Shown here one piece after another: positions 34,269 through 43,699 of a stretch of DNA of 47,147 bases. Within the stretch, counting starts at the first letter, position 1, and each line of letters opens with the position of its first letter. Where the stretch lies: NCBI GenBank assembly GCA_029213065.1, contig JARGPH010000039.1, forward strand, positions 1,717 through 48,863, given 5' to 3'. Made by a program: the position numbers and the translations under genes. Origin of the DNA: Verrucomicrobiales bacterium (GTDB lineage Bacteria > Verrucomicrobiota > Verrucomicrobiia > Verrucomicrobiales > DEV007). The notes below the pieces were generated by a model that saw nothing but the letters and a program-made list of their open reading frames with translations, was not told the origin of the DNA and did not search any database.

Positions 34269-34652
34269 GTGAGGAAGACAGGCAAAAAGGCTTCGTCGGA
34301 TTTACCAAACAAAACGATTAACCGATTTCATACCGTGAGCAGTCATTTATCCAGCGACATCCAGATTGAAGGCGACCTTAACTGTTCGACCGACCTTATT
34401 TTTGATGGTTCCATTAAAGGAAACATCAACTCCAAGGGAAGCCTGACAATTGGTCAAAACGCCTCCGTATCCGGAGACCTCAAAGCCGACAAGGCTGTCA
34501 TCGAAGGAAAAGTTGCCGGCAACGGTGATTTCAACTCATGCCGACTTTCCCCCACTTCAGTCATCACCGGTTCCGTGAGCACGGTCAGCCTGCAGATGGA
34601 AGAAGGCGCCTCACTCGAAGGCCAATGCAAAGTGGGTAAGGCAAAAGCCTGA
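34269..34652 (+). CDS. Bactofilin family polymer-forming protein
   Basis: A 127-residue bactofilin: a basic, disordered N-terminus (~1-28) then the right-handed beta-helix core (~30-120) with repeated G/T-x-I/L pattern (DLIFDGSIKGNINSKGSLTIG, VSGDLKADKAVIEGKVAGN). Bactofilins self-assemble without nucleotide into filaments that position cell-wall enzymes or polar proteins at the membrane. The start is GTG at 34269. Typical length for the family. It is divergent from the TPR membrane gene (190 bases apart) and has its own terminator. Three cysteines (C39, C90 and C120) are somewhat unusual for this family. Confidence 0.93.
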   Translation: MRKTGKKASSDLPNKTINRFHTVSSHLSSDIQIEGDLNCSTDLIFDGSIKGNINSKGSLTIGQNASVSGDLKADKAVIEGKVAGNGDFNSCRLSPTSVITGSVSTVSLQMEEGASLEGQCKVGKAKA

Positions 34653-34703
34653 TAAGAACCTGATTCGATCACTTTCCTCAGTTTCCCCGAAAGGAAACGC
34701 ATC

Positions 34704-34737
34704 AAAAAGCGCCTCGCATTTTGCAGTCGCTTTTTTT
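34704..34737 (+). terminator. Intrinsic terminator of the bactofilin gene
   Basis: AAAAAGCG (34704-34711) and CGCTTTTT (34728-34735) form the stem base, the 16-base interior allows further partial pairing (gca/tgc), and the T run extends to 34737. A small hairpin gtttcc/ggaaac (34681-34698) precedes it. Confidence 0.75.
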
Positions 34738-34843
34738 GTGCCCAGCCATCTCAGCGACTGCACAAACCTGACAGGGTTACGCCATCGACCTTACCCTCTT
34801 AGGTCGTGACTTCATCGCGAATATCGTGACAGACTCGCTTCTC

Positions 34844-36139
34844 ATGAAGCATTTCTGCATTCCCGCCCTCTCAGCTCTCATCCTGCCACTAACCTGTCTT
34901 CAATCCGCCGGGCTGGAGAAAACCCACCTCAAGGTAGTCGACTTTCTACCGGCCGATTTTGTCACCGACGGTTCGGTCAGCTACGAAAAGGAACTGCAGG
35001 CTGCCATTGACGCGGTCCCGCCGGCTGGAGGCACTCTCACCTTCCCTGCGGTCACCTTTCTTCTCAACAGCCCCGCAGGTCTTCAACTTCGCTCGCATCT
35101 CTCTCTGGAAATGCGAGGCACCACCTTCCTCGCCCGCGAACAAATCAGTGAAGATGGCCAAATCTTCAAAGGGGAAGCAATCACGGATCTCTCTTTCAAC
35201 GGGGGAAAAATCGTGGGGAGGAACGACACATGGCCCGACGGAGTCAACATTCGCGGCATCTATCTCACCGGAGAATGCAAAGGCATCCGGATCAGCGGAA
35301 TGGAAATTCGCGACCTTTCGAGCAACGGGATCGGAGTCTTCGCGGAGGATGCAGAGCATCCCGCTACCGACGTTTGGATCACCGACACCATCATCGACAA
35401 TTGCTCGAACCAGTACGGCGACTACCGCGCCCCCGAAGGTGAACGTCGCGGCCCTGAGAAAGGTTCCGACAGGAAAGACCAGGGCGTCATCGCACTCTAT
35501 CATGTGCACGACTTCACGATTCGGGGCTGCCGATTCGAAGACTCCCGGTCAGACGGAACCCACTTCTTTTTCTGCGAACGCGGCCAAATCACCGACTGCA
35601 AAATCTACCGTGCTAAGATGGGAGGCTATTTCCTGGAGAGCTGCCAACAAATACTCGCCACCGGCAATGTAATTCGCGACAACGGCTCACGCGGCGTCAC
35701 GATTGAGCGTGGAAGCCAATTTTGCACCCTGACCGGAAACACGATCGAGGGAAGCGGACGAGAAGGGCTCTGGATTCCGGATTCGCTTCGATGCGTCGTT
35801 AGCGGAAACATCTTTTCCCTGAACGGGCGAAAAGAGAATGGCGACACCCTGAACACAATCTGGAACGCTAACATCACCATCAATCAAGCTCGCGGTGACA
35901 AGCTCAACACGCCGACAGCCCACTACCTCATCGCCGACAACATCATCGAAACCGATCACAGTCAGGTCGCCGCGATTCGCGTCGACACCCGCAACGAAAC
36001 CGGGAACATCACTATCTCCGGAAACATGCTCATCGGTGAGAACCGGAAAATCATCGTCGAAGGGCCCGATCAGGGCGCTGTCACCATCGGCGAAAACAGC
36101 GGAGCTGAAGTCGAACGGATCGAGGGCACCACCGAATAA
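34844..36139 (+). CDS. Secreted right-handed parallel beta-helix (pectate-lyase-like) protein
   Basis: About 431 residues with a signal peptide (MKHFCIPALSALILPLTCLQSAG; ATG 34844 preferred, GTG 34826 adds six residues). The N-terminal segment (ELQAAIDAVPPAGGTLTFPAV) and successive coils (IRGIYLTGECKGIRISGMEI, GVIALYHVHDFTIRGCRFED, GGYFLESCQQILATGNVI, GREGLWIPDSLRCVVSGNIF) are characteristic of parallel beta-helix polysaccharide-binding or lyase proteins such as pectate lyase superfamily and right-handed beta-helix proteins. No defined catalytic set could be assigned. The cell would export it; the carbohydrate target is unknown. It ends facing the RND gene and shares an intergenic hairpin. 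Confidence 0.85.
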   Translation: MKHFCIPALSALILPLTCLQSAGLEKTHLKVVDFLPADFVTDGSVSYEKELQAAIDAVPPAGGTLTFPAVTFLLNSPAGLQLRSHLSLEMRGTTFLAREQISEDGQIFKGEAITDLSFNGGKIVGRNDTWPDGVNIRGIYLTGECKGIRISGMEIRDLSSNGIGVFAEDAEHPATDVWITDTIIDNCSNQYGDYRAPEGERRGPEKGSDRKDQGVIALYHVHDFTIRGCRFEDSRSDGTHFFFCERGQITDCKIYRAKMGGYFLESCQQILATGNVIRDNGSRGVTIERGSQFCTLTGNTIEGSGREGLWIPDSLRCVVSGNIFSLNGRKENGDTLNTIWNANITINQARGDKLNTPTAHYLIADNIIETDHSQVAAIRVDTRNETGNITISGNMLIGENRKIIVEGPDQGAVTIGENSGAEVERIEGTTE

Positions 36140-36150
36140 GCCGATCCGGA

Positions 36151-36173
36151 AAAAACAGAGGCAAAAAAGCCTC
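36151..36173 (-). terminator. Intrinsic terminator of the RND pump operon
   Basis: Read on the minus strand, GAGGC and GCCTC form a 5 bp stem with a T6 loop, then TG and a T tract (A run 36151-36155 and before). It lies directly past the RND stop (36178). The convergent beta-helix gene ends at 36139, and its transcript may also use this hairpin. Confidence 0.6.
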
Positions 36174-36177
36174 CGGC

Positions 36178-39100
36178 CTATTCTGCATCAGCGACCGCGT
36201 TTTCCAACCGCTGGATGTGCTCGCCCGGACTCTTCGTTCCACGCGCCAGCAACTGATATCCCATAGGCACAATGATCAGAGTAAACAACGCTGAGAGCGC
36301 CACACCGAAGAGGATCACCACACCGATGACAACCCGGGTTTCCGCACCGGCTCCCGAAGTGACCACGAGCGGCACCGAACCCATCACGGTGGTAAGACCG
36401 GTCATGACGATCGGACGGAGGCGGCGGACCGAACCGTCGAGAACCGCTTCGCTGAATCCACGCCCCTCGTCACGAAGTTGATTGATAAACTCCACAATGA
36501 GAATCCCGTTCTTCGCGGCAAGACCGATCAGCATGATCGTCCCGATCTGAGTGTAAATGTTCTGCGCCAACCCGGTGAACCAGAGTCCTAACAAGCCACC
36601 TACTACCGCCACAGGAACCGCGAGCATAATCGTGACAGGCTGTATGAAACTTTCGAACTGCGCCGCGAGAACGAAATAAACCACGAGCAAGGCGAGCAAA
36701 AACACGAAGATCGCGGAACTGCCGGATTCTTTGAAATCGAGAGATTCCCCTTTGTAACTGATCACCGCCTCACCGGGAACGACCCGCTCCGCCGCCTCAT
36801 CCACATAGGCAAGGGCTTCACTCAGGCTGTAACCCTCCGCGAGACTCGCCTCGATTGTGATCGCACGAATCCGGTTGTAACGATTCAGGACCCCTGAATC
36901 AGCGACCTCTTCCAGCGTCACCAAATTGGAAAGCGGGACCAGTTCGTCCGTCACTTCCGAACGCACATAAATATTCGTGAGGTCGGCCGGAGTCCGCTTC
37001 CGATCATAGTCACTCTCGACAATCACATCGTATTCCTCACCGCGCTCCACGAAGGTCGTCACCGTTCTGGACCCTAACAAACTTTCCAAAGCACGGCCGA
37101 TATTCTGAATTGAGACCCCGAGATCCCCTGCCCGGTTCTGATTGATATTGACCCGCAACTGAGGCTTCGTTTCCTTGTAGTCGTAATCGACGCCAATGAG
37201 CTTGGGATTCTTCCGAATCTCCGCCAACATCGCATCACGCCAGACCGCGAGCTCTTCATACTCGGGACCGCCGAGAACAAATTGAACCGGCTTCTGCAAA
37301 CCACGGGTCAAGCCCTGACGCATCACCAAAGCATTCTTCACTCCGGGAATATCAGCAACCCGCTCCCGGACCTCGTCCATAATCTCCCACCCGCTGCGGC
37401 GGTTAGCCCAATCATTGAGAACCACAATTGTGATGCCCTGATTGAAGCTCGCAATATTTCCGAATCCCCGGGGAGCCCTCACGAGAACCCACATCGCCTC
37501 GCCGCTTTCGTTCAGATACATGAGCCGCTTCTCAACCTCTTCGACGGTTTCGACGATGGAACCGTAGCTCGTTCCCTCGGGCGCTTTCGTGATCACAAAA
37601 AAGACTCCCCGGTCCTCTTTAGGAGTGAATTCGCGGGGCAGTTCGTTGTAAAGAAACCAGCCTCCGGCCACAAATCCGCCAATGAGGAGAAGCACCAGAA
37701 CGGGAACCTTCAACAGGCCCGAGAGAAGACGACGATAAATATTTTCAAACTTCTGAAACACAGTGTTCACGAAGCGGGTCAGCCAGTTTCCCCGTGAAGT
37801 TTCCGCCTTGAGCACTTTCGAAGCGATCATCGGTGACAGTGTCAGAGCCACAAAACTGGAAAAGCACACCGCCACTGCGAGCGTGATCGCAAATTCGGTA
37901 AACAGTTTTCCAAGATCCCCCTCGAGAAAGGAAATCGGAACAAAGACCGCGACCAATACCAGGGTTGTCGCAATCACCGCAAAGGCGACCTGACGTGTTC
38001 CCAGAAATGCCGCGGCGAGAGGATTCTCACCGCTTTCAATCCGGTGGTACACATTTTCAAGGACGACAATGGCGTCATCCACCACCAGTCCGATCGCAAG
38101 AATCAGGGCGAGCAAGGTCAGTAGATTGATCGAAAACCCGAACGCATTCAGAACGATAAAGGCACTGATCAAAGAAACCGGAACCGTCACTGCCGGGATT
38201 AGGGTCGCCCGGGCCGAACCTAGAAACAAATAAATCACCGCAATGACAAGCCCGACTGAGATAAACAAGGTCGCGGCGACCTGCTTGAGCGATTCCGAGA
38301 TAAAAACCGAGGTATCGTAACTGGACTGGAGATCCATCCCCTCGGGCAAATGCGGCCGGATTCGATCCATCTCAACCGCTGCCGCTTTCGATACATCAAT
38401 CGTGTTGGCCTGGCTTTGCTTGATGATCCCGAGACCCACCCGAGGGACGCCGTTGCCGTGGAAAAACCGCCGCGACTCCTCTGCCCCCACTTCGACCCGC
38501 GCCACCTCACCGAGGCGAACGAGGAACCCGTCCTCCCCGCGGAAAACGACGAGGTTTTCAAAATCCTCCTCTGACAAAAACTCCCGTTTGATTCGCACCG
38601 TGAACTGCCGGTCACTCGACTGAATCGTTCCTGCGGGGAGCTCCACATTCTGGCGCCGCAAGGCGTCTTCGACATCACTGACCGTCAAATCACGGGCCGC
38701 GAGTGCCCGGCGATCCACCCAGACACGCATCGCATAACTGGACGCCCCCGAAATACGCACCCGCGCCACTCCCGGAAGGACCGAGAATCCGTCGACGAGA
38801 TACCGCTCCGCATAGTCAGCGAGCTCGACCGGAGTAAGTTGCTTGCTTGTCAGGCTCATCCACAGCATCACCTCCGTCGCCGAATCCTCCTTCGTAATTT
38901 CGGGCGGATCCGCTTCCACGGGCAATTCATCGAGAAGCCCGGAAATGGCCTCCCGTAAATCATTCGCCGCGGCATCAATATCCCGGTTAATATTGAACTC
39001 CACTGTGACCTGAGAGCGACCATCTTCACTGGAGGACTCAACTGACTTGATCGCCTCGACAATACTGATTCGATCTTCAATCAGCTGCGTAATGCGTCGC

Positions 39101-39279
39101 TCCACCACCGCCGCGGAGGCGCCGATGTAATTCGTTTCGATCGTTACGATAGGCGGATCAATATCCGGGAACTCACGCACCTGCAGCCGCAACAGGGCGA
39201 CGAGCCCGAAGGTGACGAGCAACAGGTTCATCACCGTCGCAAAAACGGGGCGGCGAATCGAGATATCCGAGAGAATCAT
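36178..39279 (-). CDS. RND-family efflux transporter permease (AcrB/MexB type)
   Basis: A 1033-residue inner-membrane proton-driven drug efflux pump subunit. The N-terminus MILSDISIRRPVFATVMNLLL, the periplasmic porter repeats, and TM4 motif LVVDDAIVVLENVYHRIE (the proton-relay Asp-Asp pair) are diagnostic; the second repeat has AAKNGILIVEFINQLRDEG. Length is normal for the HAE-1 group. It needs a periplasmic adaptor and an outer membrane TolC-type channel: the adaptor is encoded 18 bases upstream, but no TolC gene lies within this window. Substrates cannot be predicted. Confidence 0.95.
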   Translation of the reverse strand: MILSDISIRRPVFATVMNLLLVTFGLVALLRLQVREFPDIDPPIVTIETNYIGASAAVVERRITQLIEDRISIVEAIKSVESSSEDGRSQVTVEFNINRDIDAAANDLREAISGLLDELPVEADPPEITKEDSATEVMLWMSLTSKQLTPVELADYAERYLVDGFSVLPGVARVRISGASSYAMRVWVDRRALAARDLTVSDVEDALRRQNVELPAGTIQSSDRQFTVRIKREFLSEEDFENLVVFRGEDGFLVRLGEVARVEVGAEESRRFFHGNGVPRVGLGIIKQSQANTIDVSKAAAVEMDRIRPHLPEGMDLQSSYDTSVFISESLKQVAATLFISVGLVIAVIYLFLGSARATLIPAVTVPVSLISAFIVLNAFGFSINLLTLLALILAIGLVVDDAIVVLENVYHRIESGENPLAAAFLGTRQVAFAVIATTLVLVAVFVPISFLEGDLGKLFTEFAITLAVAVCFSSFVALTLSPMIASKVLKAETSRGNWLTRFVNTVFQKFENIYRRLLSGLLKVPVLVLLLIGGFVAGGWFLYNELPREFTPKEDRGVFFVITKAPEGTSYGSIVETVEEVEKRLMYLNESGEAMWVLVRAPRGFGNIASFNQGITIVVLNDWANRRSGWEIMDEVRERVADIPGVKNALVMRQGLTRGLQKPVQFVLGGPEYEELAVWRDAMLAEIRKNPKLIGVDYDYKETKPQLRVNINQNRAGDLGVSIQNIGRALESLLGSRTVTTFVERGEEYDVIVESDYDRKRTPADLTNIYVRSEVTDELVPLSNLVTLEEVADSGVLNRYNRIRAITIEASLAEGYSLSEALAYVDEAAERVVPGEAVISYKGESLDFKESGSSAIFVFLLALLVVYFVLAAQFESFIQPVTIMLAVPVAVVGGLLGLWFTGLAQNIYTQIGTIMLIGLAAKNGILIVEFINQLRDEGRGFSEAVLDGSVRRLRPIVMTGLTTVMGSVPLVVTSGAGAETRVVIGVVILFGVALSALFTLIIVPMGYQLLARGTKSPGEHIQRLENAVADAE

Positions 39280-39297
39280 ACCTTAACCGTTTGCTCT

Positions 39298-40425
39298 CTA
39301 TTGGTCAGAGGGTTGATACGGCTCGGCAGGCCCTTTAAATTCACCGGTCACCTTCACTTCCGCACCATCGACGAGGCCGATGAGACCGTCAGTTACGACA
39401 ACTGCGCCCTCTTCGACTCCATTGAGAATTTCAACGTATCCCGGCTGTCTGCGGCCCAGTTCAACCGAAGCTCGAACCACCGATGGAGGAGAGGTTTTTT
39501 CATCTAACACAAAAACAAAATGCGTCGATTGAACGGAGACCAGCGCCCGCTCGGGAACACTCACCGAATTCCTCGGGTTGTTCTCCAGGACGGTTGTCAT
39601 CAGCATACCGGGACGCAAGCGCTTGTCGGGATTCGGAATCTCGGCCCGGGCGGTGATTGAGCGCGTCACCGGATTCACACGGGTATCGAGCTGAACCACC
39701 TTACCTGAGAAATCATCACCCGGATACGCCTCGGTGTGCGCTTCGATTTGAAGCCCTTTCTTCAGGCTGCTCAGAAATGTCTCCGGGACAGTGAAGTCCA
39801 GTTTGATCGGGTCCAGCACATCGAAAGTCGCAATCAAATCCCCCGGCTCAACCAGAGCGCCCTGACTCACTCGTCTGAAACCGAGAACCCCGTCGAAAGG
39901 GGCTCTGATATTGCGATCGTCGATTTGCGCCTGCGCCTCTTCAACCCGGCGCGCCGCGATCTCCTGCTGCGTCTCGTATTCCTGAAGTCGAACCTGCGAT
40001 ACAGCGCCATTTGCAACCAACCCTCTCAGTCGCTCGATCTCCCGCTCCTGCTCGGTGAGGGTGGATTTCGCCGCTTCAAAGGCAGCCCTTTCCGCGGCAT
40101 CCTCAAGTCTTACCAGCAAATCCCCCTCTTTGGCGCTGTCCCCGTCTTCAAAAAACATCTCCGCAACCCGGTCTGTGACACTGGAAGTTAAATCAATCGC
40201 CTCGAGAGCCCTCACCGTTCCGAGCGCTTCGACCCGATCCGAGTAAAGCCGGCGAGCCGCCTTCGTCGTCTGAACATTGACAAGAGGCACCGCGGAAGCG
40301 GCTTTCGACTCGTTCTTCTCCCCTTCACACGAAACCATGCAAACAGCGGCCACCCCTGAGAAGAGGCTCAAATAAAATTGAAATCGGATCTGTTGTTGCG
40401 TCTTCAAAGGGAAAGCTAGAACCAC
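39298..40425 (-). CDS. RND efflux periplasmic adaptor (HlyD/MexA family), probable lipoprotein
   Basis: A 375-residue adaptor with an N-terminal export signal ending CMVSC, a lipobox-like cysteine at about residue 33 that would anchor it to the inner membrane. Barrel-sandwich halves (ALEAIDLTSSVTDRVAEMFFEDGD, DRNIRAPFDGVLGFRRVSQGALVEPGD), an alpha hairpin coiled coil (~115-165, LTEQEREIERLRGLVANGAVS) and a beta-barrel domain follow. The start is GTG at 40425; TTG 40407 gives an alternative with a shorter n-region. It precedes the RND gene by 18 bases in the usual order. Confidence 0.93.
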   Translation of the reverse strand: MVLAFPLKTQQQIRFQFYLSLFSGVAAVCMVSCEGEKNESKAASAVPLVNVQTTKAARRLYSDRVEALGTVRALEAIDLTSSVTDRVAEMFFEDGDSAKEGDLLVRLEDAAERAAFEAAKSTLTEQEREIERLRGLVANGAVSQVRLQEYETQQEIAARRVEEAQAQIDDRNIRAPFDGVLGFRRVSQGALVEPGDLIATFDVLDPIKLDFTVPETFLSSLKKGLQIEAHTEAYPGDDFSGKVVQLDTRVNPVTRSITARAEIPNPDKRLRPGMLMTTVLENNPRNSVSVPERALVSVQSTHFVFVLDEKTSPPSVVRASVELGRRQPGYVEILNGVEEGAVVVTDGLIGLVDGAEVKVTGEFKGPAEPYQPSDQ

Positions 40426-40503
40426 GTTCAGAAATTAGCAACTAACGGAAGCACGAAAATCTGTTCCGCGCCTGCCATCTATCGCAACGGGCCGCTACCT
40501 GCC

Positions 40504-42567
40504 TCACTTTGGCAGAGCAAAAGCAACAAGACTGCCACCTTTAGGTCGCCCCGATTTCCCGCCTCCAGCCGAGATGACGACATACTGCCGCCCGTCGACC
40601 ATGTAGGTGCTCGGCGTCGCATTTCCGCCAAAGGGCAACCCGGCACTCCAGAGAACCTCGCCGGTGTCCTTGTCAAAAACACGGAAGGTTTCATCGGCTG
40701 TCGCACCGATAAAAATCAGCCCGCCGGCAGTGACGAGCGGGCCGCCGTAATTCTCAGTGCCGGTCGGGGGAATCCCGCGGGCGGTAAGCTCGGGATACTC
40801 GCCCAGGGTGACCTTCCATTTAATCTCCCCGGTGTTGAGATCAACCGCGTTCAAAGTTCCCCAGGGCGGCTTGATCGCCGGGTAGCCTTCAGGGTCGAGC
40901 CAGCGCCGGAAACCGCCGAACGCATAATCGACCGGTTTCTCCGTCGCCGCAGCAGATTCGGGAATCCCCTCCTCTTTTCGCGACGCCGAAAGTTCTGACT
41001 TCTCGTTGAGAATGTAATCCAGGATCGCGGAACGCTTTGCCTCCGGCATCGTCGAGTAGGCTGGCATCCGCCCCCCACCCTGCCTCGTGATCTGCTCGAT
41101 CTCGGCACGGGACTTCCGCAAACCGATATCTACCAGTGAAGGAAACTCCGCCGCGGCATTCCCCTTCCGGTCGAGACCGTGACAGGCCCCGCAGAAAACC
41201 ATGTAATCTTTCTCCCCCGGCACGAGTGGCGTTCCGTCAGCACGCCGTGTCTCGACCATCTGCAATAGCCAGGGCATCTCGTTAACATTCACATAATAAA
41301 CGCCGTCGGGATCAGCAGCACCACCGCCCCACTCCATTCCACCATCAAAGCCCGGAAACATCACCGTCTCATTCAGGCTCGGCGCCGGAAAAGGACCAAA
41401 ATTTGGTGAAGCCCGGATTCGATCCAGGGTGAGTTGATGCACCTCGGGGGAAAGGTTCGAAACGTCCTCTTCGGTATATTTCTGACGCATCAAGGGCGCC
41501 GGCTTCGTCGGAAAGGGCTGCGTCGGCCAGGCCTCCTCCCCGACCAGATCAGACTGAGGCACGGGACGCTCCTCAATTGGCCAGAGCGGTTCACCTGTCA
41601 CTCTATCAAAGACAAAAAGCAACCCGTGCTTACTCCCCTGAGCGACTGCGTCGACCTGTTTCCCTTCATGATTCACCGTAAGAAGAACCGGCGGGCAGGG
41701 CAGGTCCTTATCGAGGAGATCATGGTGCACGATTTGAAAATGCCAGAGCCGTTCCCCCGTCGCGGCATTGAGCGCGAGAATGCAATTCGCAAAGAGGTTC
41801 TCCCCATGTCGACTCCCCCCGTAAAAATCCGGCTCGGCCGTTTTCGTCGCGATGTAGACGATCCCCCGTTCTTCATCGAGTGACTGCCCGCACCACGGCA
41901 TCAGTCCGCTCGCGGTTTCGTGAGCGCCCTCCGGCCAGGTGTCGACACCGACCTCTCCGGGTCGTGGTATGAGGTGAAAAATCCAGCGCCGCTCTCCCGT
42001 GATCACATCAAAAGCCCGCACCGCGCCCTGCCCCCCGACGCCGCCGAGAATGAGAAGGTTTTCATAGATCACCCCGGGAGTGTTGAGCCCCGAGCCGAGA
42101 TCAATCGATCCGTTTTCGCCGAAGCTTCGGATCACCTCACCCGTCTCCGGATCCAGCGCAAAAAGGAACCCGCCCACTCCGGTGAAGAGCCGCTTCCCAC
42201 CGCCCTTTTCATTTTCCCAGTAGCTCAGCCCGCGCTGCCGCCCACGCCCTTTGCCGGTGTGTTCGTTCGCGGGATCCCACTTCCACAGCTCTTTTCCCGT
42301 CGCCGCTTCAAGGGCAACCACTTCCCGCGTCTGCGTCGGGGTGAAAAGGACGCCACCGACAATGAGGTTATTCGCCTGATACTCGGCCTTGTGCCCCGTA
42401 TCGTAAGTCCACGCCACTTCGAGCTTCATCACGTTCTCGCGGTTGATCTGCTCAAGCTCGGAATAGAGGTTTCGCTCTTTGCCCCCGAGATACTCAGGCC
42501 AGTCAACATCCTGAGAATAAGCGGAACCTGCGAATAGGATTAGCGCAATGCCAGTGTGTAATTTCAT
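40504..42567 (-). CDS. PQQ-dependent quinoprotein dehydrogenase with cytochrome c domain
   Basis: A 687-residue exported enzyme: signal peptide (MKLHTGIALILFAGSAYS), eight-bladed PQQ-propeller with tryptophan-docking motifs (ALEAATGKELWKWDP, ALDPETGEVIRSFG, AFDVITGERRWIFHL, ALNAATGERLWHFQ) and an inserted cytochrome c domain with heme site C459-GAC-H463. This is the layout of membrane-bound glucose/alcohol-type dehydrogenases with a heme insert. Electrons from an alcohol or sugar would pass from PQQ to the heme and on to the respiratory chain. The substrate is unknown. PQQ synthesis genes are not present here. It begins 3 bases after the DUF2490 gene stop. Confidence 0.9.
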   Translation of the reverse strand: MKLHTGIALILFAGSAYSQDVDWPEYLGGKERNLYSELEQINRENVMKLEVAWTYDTGHKAEYQANNLIVGGVLFTPTQTREVVALEAATGKELWKWDPANEHTGKGRGRQRGLSYWENEKGGGKRLFTGVGGFLFALDPETGEVIRSFGENGSIDLGSGLNTPGVIYENLLILGGVGGQGAVRAFDVITGERRWIFHLIPRPGEVGVDTWPEGAHETASGLMPWCGQSLDEERGIVYIATKTAEPDFYGGSRHGENLFANCILALNAATGERLWHFQIVHHDLLDKDLPCPPVLLTVNHEGKQVDAVAQGSKHGLLFVFDRVTGEPLWPIEERPVPQSDLVGEEAWPTQPFPTKPAPLMRQKYTEEDVSNLSPEVHQLTLDRIRASPNFGPFPAPSLNETVMFPGFDGGMEWGGGAADPDGVYYVNVNEMPWLLQMVETRRADGTPLVPGEKDYMVFCGACHGLDRKGNAAAEFPSLVDIGLRKSRAEIEQITRQGGGRMPAYSTMPEAKRSAILDYILNEKSELSASRKEEGIPESAAATEKPVDYAFGGFRRWLDPEGYPAIKPPWGTLNAVDLNTGEIKWKVTLGEYPELTARGIPPTGTENYGGPLVTAGGLIFIGATADETFRVFDKDTGEVLWSAGLPFGGNATPSTYMVDGRQYVVISAGGGKSGRPKGGSLVAFALPK

Positions 42568-42570
42568 AGC

Positions 42571-43233
42571 CTAGAAGAAAAACAAAAGCCCGGTGACCAA
42601 TTGATGACGATGACTCCATTCGTCACCGTATTTGGCAGTCTGCCAGCGATACCCCATTTTAGCGACCACGCCATCGCGCACCTTCCACCGCAGACCTGTC
42701 GTGACCCAGTTGAAATTAAAACCGTCGTCGGTGAACTCGTAGAAGAACTCCTCTTCGATAAACCATCTCGCCTGCTTCGGCCCGAACTCCCACGGGGCGA
42801 TCAGTCGCGTCTCATTGCGATAGCGAAACCGCTCAGGTGCTCCGCTCCCGCTTTCGAAGACGCGGTATTCGAGGCGATGACGATTTGTAAATGACCAGTC
42901 GTTAAGATCCGTCTTATAGCTGAGAATCGCAGAGGGCCGGTATTCATCACGCCAGTCATTTCCAATCTCAAGCCAGGCATGGCGATATCCGAGTTCAGCC
43001 GCCCATTTCTCTCCGAGGGAATGCCCCACGTTCAGATCGAGGTAGCCGAAAAACAGATCCTCAATGCCATCCCGGGAAGTGAGGAGATTCCGCGACGAAA
43101 GATACCAGCCGTCCTTGAGGCCGTATTTGAAAATCAGATTGTGCGCCGTCCCCGTGTCGGTTTCCGCCCTCACGCTCATGACGGGCAGGAGCACGAGAAA
43201 AACAACGCTGAGAAGGATTCGAATCATTGCCAT
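42571..43233 (-). CDS. DUF2490-type outer-membrane beta-barrel protein
   Basis: About 220 residues with a signal peptide (MAMIRILLSVVFLVLLPVMSVRA; ATG 43233 preferred over TTG 43266). Aromatic amphipathic strands (WAAELGYRHAWLEIG, DWSFTNRHRLEYRVFE, RFRYRNETRLIAPWEFG, FNWVTTGLRWKV) and the closing LLFFF fit the DUF2490 barrel family, often annotated as an outer membrane protein of unknown role. It lies 3 bases before the PQQ dehydrogenase start, so the two form a tight operon. It may admit the substrate of that dehydrogenase, which is inference. Confidence 0.78.
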   Translation of the reverse strand: MAMIRILLSVVFLVLLPVMSVRAETDTGTAHNLIFKYGLKDGWYLSSRNLLTSRDGIEDLFFGYLDLNVGHSLGEKWAAELGYRHAWLEIGNDWRDEYRPSAILSYKTDLNDWSFTNRHRLEYRVFESGSGAPERFRYRNETRLIAPWEFGPKQARWFIEEEFFYEFTDDGFNFNWVTTGLRWKVRDGVVAKMGYRWQTAKYGDEWSHRHQLVTGLLFFF

Positions 43234-43302
43234 GATCCTGTCGCTAACGGTAAGAAGCGTCAACACCGCGTCACAGGGAACTCACCGGCATGAGGCCATG
43301 CC

Positions 43303-43698
43303 CTAATCGTAGGCAATCGCGATTGCATTCGCCGCGGCATGATTGTCGGCATGACTGAGACTGATCTGAATCTCGACGATGCCATTCCGATCCATGAATG
43401 CTTTTCCGGCTCCGGTTAAGTTCGCCCCCGGCTTCCCGTTCGCGTTGCGGAGAATCTCCATGTCCGTCCACGCGAGGTCGGCTCCAATACCCGTCCCCAA
43501 CGCCTTCGCAATAGCCTCCTTGGCGGCGAAACGCGCCGCATAATGACGCCCCGCAGCACTCATCGGTGCGCAGTAGGCTTTCTCGGCAGCCGTAAAAATC
43601 CGATCGATAAAACGATCACCAAACCGGTCTATCGATTCCTCAATTCGAGCGGTGTCGACGATGTCGATTCCGATTCCGTGGATGCGCATTGTCTTCAT
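43303..43698 (-). CDS. acpS: Holo-[acyl-carrier-protein] synthase
   Basis: A 131-residue phosphopantetheinyl transferase that adds the 4'-phosphopantetheine arm of CoA to the serine of apo-ACP, needed before FabF and its partners can act. The Mg-binding motifs are seen as GIGIDIVDTARIE (D12) and RFAAKEAIAKALGTG, and the family-typical closing ISLSHADNHAAANAIA. Either Met1 or Met4 may be the start. It lies one base after the zinc-ribbon gene stop, so it is the last gene of that operon. Confidence 0.93.
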   Translation of the reverse strand: MKTMRIHGIGIDIVDTARIEESIDRFGDRFIDRIFTAAEKAYCAPMSAAGRHYAARFAAKEAIAKALGTGIGADLAWTDMEILRNANGKPGANLTGAGKAFMDRNGIVEIQISLSHADNHAAANAIAIAYD

Positions 43699-43699
43699 G

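Noticed and set aside
34959-35672. 237-codon plus-strand frame in another phase of the beta-helix gene
   Set aside because: Ser/Lys-rich translation that overlaps a clear secreted beta-helix protein in the correct frame.
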